Part shown: positions 56,786 to 64,000 of the stretch, piece by piece | How the letters are laid out: the number at the start of each line of letters is the position of its first letter | How positions within the stretch are numbered: the stretch's first letter is position 1 | From: Brassica napus | Lineage: Eukaryota; Streptophyta; Magnoliopsida; Brassicales; Brassicaceae | Reading direction: 5' to 3' | NCBI RefSeq assembly: GCF_020379485.1 | Contig: NC_063450.1 | Coordinates: 26,140,137 to 26,204,136 of the forward strand | DNA: 64,000 bases | Program-made: the position numbers and the translations under genes | The notes under the pieces: model-generated | Databases searched by the model: none | Told to the model about the DNA's origin: nothing | The model's input: the letters and a program-made list of their open reading frames with translations, nothing else

Positions 56786-58465
56786 ATGAACTTGCGAAGC
56801 AAGGGTCCATCAAACCTAGTTCCACGAGCTGCAGACATCAGAGCTTTAGAGAGAGAGTGTGCTAGAAAGAAAAGAGGAGAAGAGCAACAGGCTCAACTGC
56901 AAAGACTGAACACTGATATGGGAGACGTTCATCAGCATGATGCGGGCGTCAATGGCGCTAATAACAATGCTCCAGCTAACCAACAGCGAGCAGCTCGACC
57001 CATTGGCACTTACGACCGCCCCAACATTCATGGTCATAGATTGGGAATCCGAGCACCCGCTGTGGCAGCCAACAACTTTGAGATCAAATCAGGACTCCTC
57101 AACGTGATCGAGAACAACAAGTATCATGGCTTGGCTCTAGAGGATCCATTTGATCACTTGGACAGGTTCGACAGCTACTGTGGGTTGTCAAAAACCAATG
57201 GTGTGTCCGAAGATGCCTTAAAGCTCAAGCTATTCCCCTTCTCTTTGGGGGATAAGGCACGTCAGTGGGAGAAGTCTCTACCCAGCGACTCCATCACCAC
57301 TTGGGATGACTGCAAGAAAGCATTCTTGGAGAAGTTCTTCTCTACTTCAAGAACTGCTAAGCTGAGAAACGAGATTTCCAGCTTTCAACAGAAGAACTTA
57401 GAAGGCTTCAGTGAAGCCTGGGAGAGATTCAAGGGCTACCAAGCTCAATGCCCACACCATGGTTTCTCTAAGGAGAGTTTGCTGAGCACATTCTACCGTG
57501 GTGCTCTTCCTAAGTACAGGGCCAGACTGGATACAGCTAGCAATGGGTTCTTCTTGGGGAGAACTGAGGAGGATGCAGAGGAGCTGGTTGACAACATGGT
57601 TAAGAGTGATGCAGTCTACAGTGGAGACCACGACAGAGGTAGTAGAACAGATGATAAGCAGACGAGGAAGGAGTTGAAGGCTCTACAGGATAAGATAGAC
57701 ATCCTCATTGCTGATAAAGCTACCCAAGAGCAGCTGCACTTTGTTGGCAACCCAAGCCAAGAGACACCAGTTGTTGTCCATGAAGTTGAGGGTTTGGAAG
57801 GTCAGGAAGAGCTGTGTTTCATCAACAACAATGGTAGCTGGTACAAGAAAGAGCCCAACTTTCAGTACAACAACTACCAACAGAAATCCTATTCCAACAA
57901 CCAACAGAGTGGTTATCAGCCTCGGAATAATCAGCAAGGCAGCTATCAACCTCAGCAAAACCCTCCTCCTGGTTTCAACAACAAGGGCAACCATTCTTCC
58001 CAACAGCAATCTAATCCCTCTACCTCAACTCCTCAAGTCAGCAGCACTGATGCTCTACTGAAACAAATCCTGGAGTCTCAAACAAGAAGTGAGAAGCATG
58101 TTGGCTATGAGTTGAAGAACCTTCACTCAAAGATTGATGGGAGCTACAATGAGCTCAACAACAAGTTCAGAGCTTTGGAGAACCAGTTTGCTGCCATGAA
58201 CACTCAACAAAATCGCCAACAAGGTTCTCTACCTGGAAAATCTGAGCAAAACCCAAAGGAAACCATGAAAGCTATCACTCTCAGGAGTGGTAAGGAGTTA
58301 CCTCAGAGAGCTCTCACCAAGGATGCTGAGAAACAAAGTGAGGGGGTTGCCATCAACATAGATGATGAAGTGGTGATTGTTGATGAGAAGATCAATGACA
58401 AGATCTTGGAGAAGATAGTGGAAGCCAAAGGAAAAAAAAATTGGAGAAGAGAAGAAAACAGTTAA
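56786..58465 (+). CDS. Gag of element 2 (frame ends at A9 run)
   Basis: Start chosen at ATG 56786 (MNLRSKGPSNLVP), which aligns with the N-terminus of element 1 gag; an in-frame ATG at 56717 adds an unlikely hydrophobic leader. 559 residues: gag domain about 95-260 (FEIKSGLLNVIENNKYHGLA; YQAQCPHHGFSKESLL), a Gln/Asn-rich region about 365-440, and the conserved LPGKSEQNPKETMKAITLRSG block. The frame fails just after an A9 run (58432-58440); the +1 frame carries the continuation into protease. In element 1 the corresponding region is one open frame. Confidence 0.82.
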   Translation: MNLRSKGPSNLVPRAADIRALERECARKKRGEEQQAQLQRLNTDMGDVHQHDAGVNGANNNAPANQQRAARPIGTYDRPNIHGHRLGIRAPAVAANNFEIKSGLLNVIENNKYHGLALEDPFDHLDRFDSYCGLSKTNGVSEDALKLKLFPFSLGDKARQWEKSLPSDSITTWDDCKKAFLEKFFSTSRTAKLRNEISSFQQKNLEGFSEAWERFKGYQAQCPHHGFSKESLLSTFYRGALPKYRARLDTASNGFFLGRTEEDAEELVDNMVKSDAVYSGDHDRGSRTDDKQTRKELKALQDKIDILIADKATQEQLHFVGNPSQETPVVVHEVEGLEGQEELCFINNNGSWYKKEPNFQYNNYQQKSYSNNQQSGYQPRNNQQGSYQPQQNPPPGFNNKGNHSSQQQSNPSTSTPQVSSTDALLKQILESQTRSEKHVGYELKNLHSKIDGSYNELNNKFRALENQFAAMNTQQNRQQGSLPGKSEQNPKETMKAITLRSGKELPQRALTKDAEKQSEGVAINIDDEVVIVDEKINDKILEKIVEAKGKKNWRREENS

Positions 58466-60530
58466 GGATGGTGAAGTTGTCACTCCTGCAAGTGAAAGTT
58501 CTTTTGTTCCTCCTGCCTATGAACCCAAGCTCCCATTCCCAGGTCGATTCAAGAGGCAGCTGCTAGAGAAGTACAAAGCTCTATTTGAAAAGCAAATGAG
58601 TGAAGTCCAGGTCACAATGCCCATTATTGATGCTTTCATGCTGATTCCTCAATACAGCAAGTTCCTGAAAGATGCTGTAGCTGCAAAGAAGAAAGAGATG
58701 GAGGGCATGGTGATTCTCACTCATGAGTGCAGTGCTATCATTCAGAGGCTTGTCATTCCAAAGAAGCTAGAAGATCCAGGATGCTTCACATTACCTTGTG
58801 CTCTTGGACCTATGGTATTTGATAGATGTCTCTGCGATTTGGGAGCTAGTGTCAGCTTGATGCCCCTATCTGTTGCTAAGAAGCTCGGCTTCACTCAGTA
58901 CAAGAAGTGTAGACTTTCTCTGGTATTGGCTGATCGTTCAGTGAAGTACCCTGTGGGTATCTTAGAGGACCTCCCAGTGATGGTTGGAAATTATGAGATC
59001 CCTACAGACTTTGTGGTGCTTGAAATGGGTGAAGAAGCTCAAGACCCTTTAATCCTTGGAAGGCCTTTCTTAGCCACAGCAGGAGCTATTGTTAATGTGA
59101 AAGAAGGCAAGATTGATCTCCATCTGGGTAAAGGGCACATTCTCCATTTTGACATCAAGGAGGTAATGAGGAGGCCAACAGTTCAAGGGCAAGTGTTCTA
59201 CATTGAAGAGATGGACGCCCTTGCTGATGAACTCCTTGAAGAGTTGTCACTAGAGGACCCTCTACAGCATGCTTTGACTGTAGAGAGAGAGGCTGAGGTG
59301 ATTGAGAACCTGGAGAGTACTGCCTATGGGATGATGCTGGATTCACACCAGGGGTTTGTCAGTAAGGATCAGTACGAGGAGCTTCCACAGATGGTTCACC
59401 AAGAAGTCTCAGCCACTCAGCAAGATGACACCCAGCAAGATGACTGGAGTGAGCTTAAGGCACCTAAAGTGGAGCTTAAACCTCTCCCCCATGGTGTAAG
59501 GTATGCATTCCTTGGTCCTAATGAAACTTATCCTGTCATTGTGAGTAGTGAACTTACTGAAACTGAGCTATCTGAACTTTTGAAAACGCTTAAAAGATTT
59601 AGAAAGGCAATAGGTTACTCACTGGATGACATCAAGGGAATATCACCCTCTTTGTGCATGCATAGGATACATCTTGAGGATGAATCAATGACTTCTATCG
59701 AGCATCAAAGAAGGTTAAATCCTAACCTGAAGGATGTTGTAAAGAAAGAGATTCTTAAACTCTTAGATGCTGGTGTTATTTACCCTATCTCAGATTCTAA
59801 ATGGGTATCACCTGTGCATGTTGTACCAAAGAAAGGTGGTATCACTGTGATTAAAAATGACAAGGATGAATTGATACCAACAAGAACCATCACAGGTCAT
59901 AGAATGTGCATTGATTACCGAAAACTAAACTCCGCATCTAGAAAGGATCATTTCCCATTACCATTTATTGATCAGATGCTTGAGAGACTTGCAAATCACC
60001 CATTCTATTGCTTTCTTGATGGGTACTCAGGATTTTTCCAAATCCCCATACATCCCAATGATCAAGAGAAAACGACATTCACATGTCCCTATGGTACCTT
60101 TGCATATCGAAGGATGCCATTTGGTCTATGTAATGCTCCAGCCACCTTTCAAAGGTGCATGATGTCAATTTTCTCTGATCTGATTGAGGATGTTGTGGAG
60201 GTATTTATGGATGATTTCTCTGTCTACGGATCTTTGTTTTCTGCTTGTTTATCAAACTTGTGCAGGGTCCTACAGAGATGTGAAGACACCAACCTTGTGC
60301 TGAATTGGGAGAAGTGTCACTTCATGGTCAAGGAAGGGATTGTGCTGGGACACAAGATTTCAGAAAAAGGGATTGAGGTGGATAAAGCCAAAATCCATGT
60401 TATGGTTGGTTTGCCCCCACCAAAGACAGTGAAAGACATCCGGAGTTTTCTTGGTCATGCTGGGTTCTACATGAGGTTCATCAAGGACTTCTCCATGATC
60501 ACTAGACCTTTGACCAGGCTGTTGTGCTAG
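58441..60530 (+). pseudogene. Element 2 pol, part 1: protease and reverse transcriptase
   Basis: Open in frame 3 from about 58441 to TAG 60528-60530. Protease motif LCDLGASVSLMP (58831 on) with [20 protein letters not shown] downstream; RT from about 59770 ([37 protein letters not shown]) with FMDD at about 60208. It lacks its own start because it is the continuation of gag after a one-base shift at the A9 run. The terminal TAG falls inside the conserved region between RT and RNase H. Catalytic residues are intact. Confidence 0.88.
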
Positions 60531-62417
60531 GAAGCCACCTTCAGTTTTGATGTGGAATGTCTACAAGCTTTCAAGAAGCTGAAAGGTGAACTCATTAGTG
60601 CTCCAATTATCCAGCCACCTGATTGGGATCTCCCTTTTGAGATCATGTGTGACGCTAGTGACTATGCTGTGGGAGCTGTTTTGGGGCAGAAGAAAGATGG
60701 CAAAACCCATGTGATCTACTATGCCAGCCAAACCCTCAATGATGCTCAGATGAGGTATGCCACAACAGAGAAGGAGATGCTGGCAATTGTTTTTGCCTTT
60801 GAGAAGTTCAGGAGCTACTTGGTTGGGTCTAAAGTCATTGTCTACACAGATCATGCTGCCTTGAGACACCTTTTGGCCAAGAAGGATGCAAAACCCAGGC
60901 TTTTGAGGTGGATCCTTTTGCTTCAAGAGTTTGATATGGAGATTAAGGACAAGCCAGGAGTTGAGAATGGTGTAGCTGATCATTTGTCCAGGTTGAGGGT
61001 AGAGTCTGGTATTCCTATTGACGAAGGACTTCCTGAGGAGCAGATCATGGCTATTGAAGCAGTGATAGCAGTTTGTGAGACTGGTAGGAAGCTGGAAGAA
61101 GTCAAGGCAACAGAAGAGAAGGAACCTTGGTATGCTGATTTGGTGAACTACCTAGCCACAGGAAGAGAACCTTTGAATCTTGTGGGCTATGCCAAGAAGA
61201 AGTTCTACAAGGATGTGAAGAGATACTACTGGGATGAACCCTATCTCTACATTCTCTGCAAGGATCAGCTTTATAGAAGAGTGGTTGCAAATGAGGAGAT
61301 TGATGGGATCCTTACACAGTGTCATGGATCATCTTATGGAGGCCACTTTGCCACCTTCAAGACAGTTGCGAAAGTGTTACAAGCTGGATTCTGGTGGCCA
61401 CATATGTTCAAGGATACACAAGACTTTGTTTCAAAGTGTGATTCTTGCCAAAGAAGAGGAAACATCACCAAGAGGAATGAGATGCCTCAGAATCCAATCC
61501 TTGAAGTTGAAGTGTTTGATGTGTGGGGTATTGACTTCATGGGACCATTTCCATCATCTTTTGGAAACAAATACATCCTTGTGGCTGTTGATTATGTCTC
61601 CAAATGGGTGGAAGCTATTGCAAGCCCCACCAATGATGCTAGAGTTGTAACCAAGATGTTCAAGAGCATCATCTTTCCAAGGTTTGGAGTCCCAAGAGTT
61701 GTGATCAGTGACGGAGGTTCCCACTTCATTAACAAACTGCTTGAGGGACTTCTCAAGAAGAATGGTGTGAAGCACAAGGTGGCAACTCCTTATCACCCCC
61801 AAACAAGTGGCCAAGTTGAGATTTCTAACAGGGAGATCAAGTCTATCTTGGAGAAGATTGTGGGGATCACAAGGAAGGATTGGTCCAATAAGCTTGATGA
61901 TGCACTTTGGGCTTATAGGACAGCGTACAAGACACCACTGGGCACCACACCTTTCAACCTAGTGTATGGGAAAGCTTGCCATCTGCCAGTGGAGCTTGAG
62001 TACAAGGCACTATGGGCAATAAAGTTGCTGAACTTTGACATCAAGAGTGCCAAGGAGAAAAGGATTTTTCAGCTACATGAGCTTGATGAGATAAGAATGG
62101 ATGCTTTTGAGAACTCAAGGATCTACAAGGAGAAGACTAAAGCTTTCCATGACAAGAATATCCTGAAGAGAGAGTTTAAAGAAGGAGATCAAGTTCTTCT
62201 CTACAACTCTAGGCTGAAGCTATTTCCAGGAAAGCTTAAGTCAAGGTGGTCAGGTCCTTTCAAAGTCAAAGAGGTTAGGCCATATGGAGCAATAGTTTTG
62301 TGGAGTACTGATGGAAGAGACTTCACAGTCAATGGGCAAAGGGTTAAGCTATACATGGCTACTGCACCAGAGGAAAATGGGGTTTCAACTCCACTGTCTG
62401 ACCCTACCCCGGCCTAA
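60531..62417 (+). pseudogene. Element 2 pol, part 2: RNase H and integrase
   Basis: Same frame as the RT part, resuming after the TAG. RNase [50 protein letters not shown]. Integrase: zinc finger [23 protein letters not shown], core [11 protein letters not shown] and VISDGGSHF, then [12 protein letters not shown]-terminal [18 protein letters not shown] region. Stops at TAA 62415-62417. No other break is visible, so the whole polyprotein has only one frameshift and one nonsense codon. Confidence 0.9.
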
Positions 62418-62595
62418 TCCAAAAAGAGGCAAAGTCAAGCTAGAGACTTAAAACAAGCTCACTTGGGAGGAAGTCCCATGCGTATCCTTGTATATATTGC
62501 ATTGGTATTTTCATTTTCATCTTATTGCATAAAAAAAAAAAAAAGGAAAGAGAAAAGTCGTGTGCAGGTGCTTGATCGATGCAGGTTTGAGCAAA

Positions 62596-63000
62596 AATCG
62601 TGCGTGGGAGTGAGGTCTCACAGAGACACCTCGAAGTCGCTCCAGCTGGGAGCGACGTTACGGGAGTGACACCTCGAGGTCGCTCGGCTTAAAGACGTTT
62701 TGTGCTCCAAAAACACTCTCGGAGCGACCTCTCAGAGCGAGCACATGAAGTCGCTCCAGCTGGGAGCGACGTTACGGGAGCGACACCTCGAAGTCGCTCG
62801 CGTTTTCGTCGTCACAGAGCTCAAAAACTGGCCTGGAGCGACGTCCTAGAGCGACACCTCGAAGTCGCTCCAGCTCCAGAGCGAGGTTTCGAGAGCGACA
62901 CTCCAAGGTCGCTCGCGTTTTCGTCGAATCATGACGCGAGAAAAACGACTCGGGAGCGACCTCTCGCAGCGACACCCTCACGTCGCTCCCGAACCGGTCC
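62596..63000 (+). repeat. Hairpin array between pol and ATHILA ORF of element 2
   Basis: Seven units of GAGCGAC-8nt-GTCGCTC type (e.g. GAGCGACACCTCGAAGTCGC TC at 62779 and 62850), several sharing the loop ACCTCGAA, plus two GTCGCTCGCGTTTTCGTCG blocks also seen in the LTR array as GTCGCTCGCGTTTTCATCA. The array is CpG-rich. Confidence 0.87.
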
Positions 63001-63687
63001 AGGTAAGTTTTCTAACTCTAAACCCCGGTTTAATTCAAGTAAACCGACCCTAACCACCCTAGACCGAAACGGACGACCCTAAACCTACCCCCAACCCCCG
63101 CGAATCCATCTCTCTCACTCTCCCCTCCTCTCTCAAACTCTCTCAAACTCACCCACACCAAAAATCCCAAAACTTTCTCAATTCTCACCCAAATCAACTA
63201 GTTCTTGTTTCTAAATCCAAGCTTTTGCCCCTGTAGCCTATTCCTCACCACCCATTCACCATTTCCTTTCATCCAAAGCAAGGTATTGAGTTTTTAAATT
63301 CAAATTCGTAGGTCCATGAACCCTAGGATTTGAAAATCGAAATTTGGTCATTTTCTTGCTAGATTATGGTGAAATAGACTAGGGAAAGCTTATCTATCAA
63401 GTTGGGTTGTCGAATAAATGGTGAAATTGAGTTTAATTTGCACTTTGGCAAAATTAGGGTTCATGGATTTGGGGATTTTCGAATTTGACCTTAATTGGGT
63501 GTGTTTGTGGGTGAACTAGATGCGTTAAGGTGTTGCAAGAGTGAGAATTGTTGCATTGTGTTGAACTTGAGTTTAAATTGATAATTCATTTGTTAAGTTC
63601 ACTTTTGCAATTTTCACTTGCAATGTCTTGCCCTTCTTTACTTCCATCTACTTATCCCTTTTCAAGTTTTTAATTTTTCAGGTGAAA
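63001..63687 (+). other. Leader before ATHILA ORF of element 2
   Basis: Pyrimidine-rich then AT-rich non-coding sequence. It ends with TTTTTAATTTTTCAG (63668-63681) followed by GTGAAAATG, a good plant 3' splice site six bases before the ORF start. Confidence 0.6.
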
Positions 63688-64000
63688 ATGGTTAAGAAGA
63701 CAAAGGGAAAGTTGGAAGCTGAGAGGCAAGAAGCCGAAAGACAAGAATTTGCACTAAGAGGAAAAGCTTTAGCCTGCGAGCCAACTGGCTCAGGGACGCA
63801 GAGGACTGTTCGACAACAGACTTTGGCTGCAAGGAAAGCGAAAGAACAGGAGAAGAGGGCAGGGAAAAGTGTAGCAGTTCCCAACCATGAGGAAAGTGAA
63901 ACTGAGAGTGCTGATGAGCAGGCACCTACGAAGAAAGCCAAGATGTCCAAAGGCAAAGGGGTTGCGGTTGATCGAGATAGGGCGAAAACTCCATCTGTGG
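63688..64000 (+). CDS. ATHILA-position ORF of element 2, N-terminus only
   Basis: ATG 63688 opens a frame to the window end (104 codons): Lys/Glu/Arg-rich MVKKTKGKLEAERQEAERQE and later KKAKMSKGKGVAV. Position and basic start match MPKRQKKQ of the element 1 ORF, but the conserved ATHILA core would lie beyond the window. Assignment is by position and charge pattern. Confidence 0.65.
   Translation, partial: MVKKTKGKLEAERQEAERQEFALRGKALACEPTGSGTQRTVRQQTLAARKAKEQEKRAGKSVAVPNHEESETESADEQAPTKKAKMSKGKGVAVDRDRAKTPSV

Larger units (their letters stand above)
55260..64000 (+). mobile_element. ATHILA-type Ty3 retrotransposon (element 2), runs off window
   Basis: 5' LTR (about 55260-56659), Asp-tRNA-like primer site, gag, pol, a hairpin array, then the start of an ATHILA-position ORF at 63688; the rest and the 3' LTR are beyond 64000. 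It is a different family from element 1: the proteins are alike but the LTR and motif sequences are unrelated. gag-pol has one frameshift and one stop. Confidence 0.88.

Overview
This window is repeat-dominated nuclear DNA of a flowering plant, almost certainly a crucifer (Brassicaceae, probably Brassica or a close relative). The evidence is Helitron ends of the crucifer type (CTAG or CTAA 3' ends behind a short GC hairpin; 5' ends TC..TATTAAAA), two ATHILA-type LTR retrotransposons with Asp-tRNA-like primer sites, several L1-type LINEs, and decayed F-box, DREB2-like, trehalose-phosphate-phosphatase and ERGIC3/Erv46-like genes with plant-type small introns. There is no prokaryotic gene organisation, rRNA, tRNA or CRISPR array that I can see. 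Most coding capacity belongs to mobile elements; the only complete-looking host gene is a three-exon F-box gene (25710-27372, minus).

Layout. 1-3316: 3' part of a LINE. 3501-10150: an essentially full-length LINE (ORF1 plus ORF2, heavily mutated) between 16-bp target duplications. 10972-13207: a non-autonomous Helitron (minus) carrying a nested LINE fragment. 13620-15507: another LINE fragment. 15936-16344: three exons of a trehalose-6-phosphate phosphatase gene abutting a Helitron 3' end. 16511-16775: an RPA-like OB-fold exon, followed by a second Helitron 3' end at 18129. 18532-19580: a large inverted-repeat element. 19585-21816: a LINE 3' segment interrupted by a MITE and, exactly inside its RNase H region, by a complete 1.4-kb Helitron. 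22025-22304: a short LINE with 14-bp target duplications. 22800-25163: unclassified transcript-like or retroposon-like DNA.

25710-27372: F-box gene. 29165-30690: an F-box-associated (FBA) pseudogene between direct repeats. 31563-33230: the last nine exons of an ERGIC3/Erv46-like gene, open but lacking the N-terminus. 33845-35323: a frameshifted F-box/LRR/FBD pseudogene. 35465-47622: a complete ATHILA-type retrotransposon (minus) with 1323-bp LTRs, ATAGT target duplication, intact 1893-codon gag-pol and intact 505-codon ATHILA ORF; it looks recent. 47780-48082: MITE. 48489-53441: a Ty1/copia element with five nonsense codons and no frameshift. 53575-53871: DREB2-like pseudogene. 54743-55031: a copia-type LTR and leader remnant. 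55260 to the window end: a second ATHILA-type element (plus) with a broken gag-pol and the start of its downstream ORF.

The most interesting pattern is shared by the two ATHILA-type elements. Each carries its own short inverted-repeat motif (GATCGGTCGATC in one, GAGCGAC-8nt-GTCGCTC in the other) amplified into arrays at the same two places, inside the LTR and between pol and the downstream ORF. In both, the downstream ORF starts just after a good 3' splice site. The host and element genes do not form a pathway; the window is a record of nested insertion, gene-fragment capture and decay.
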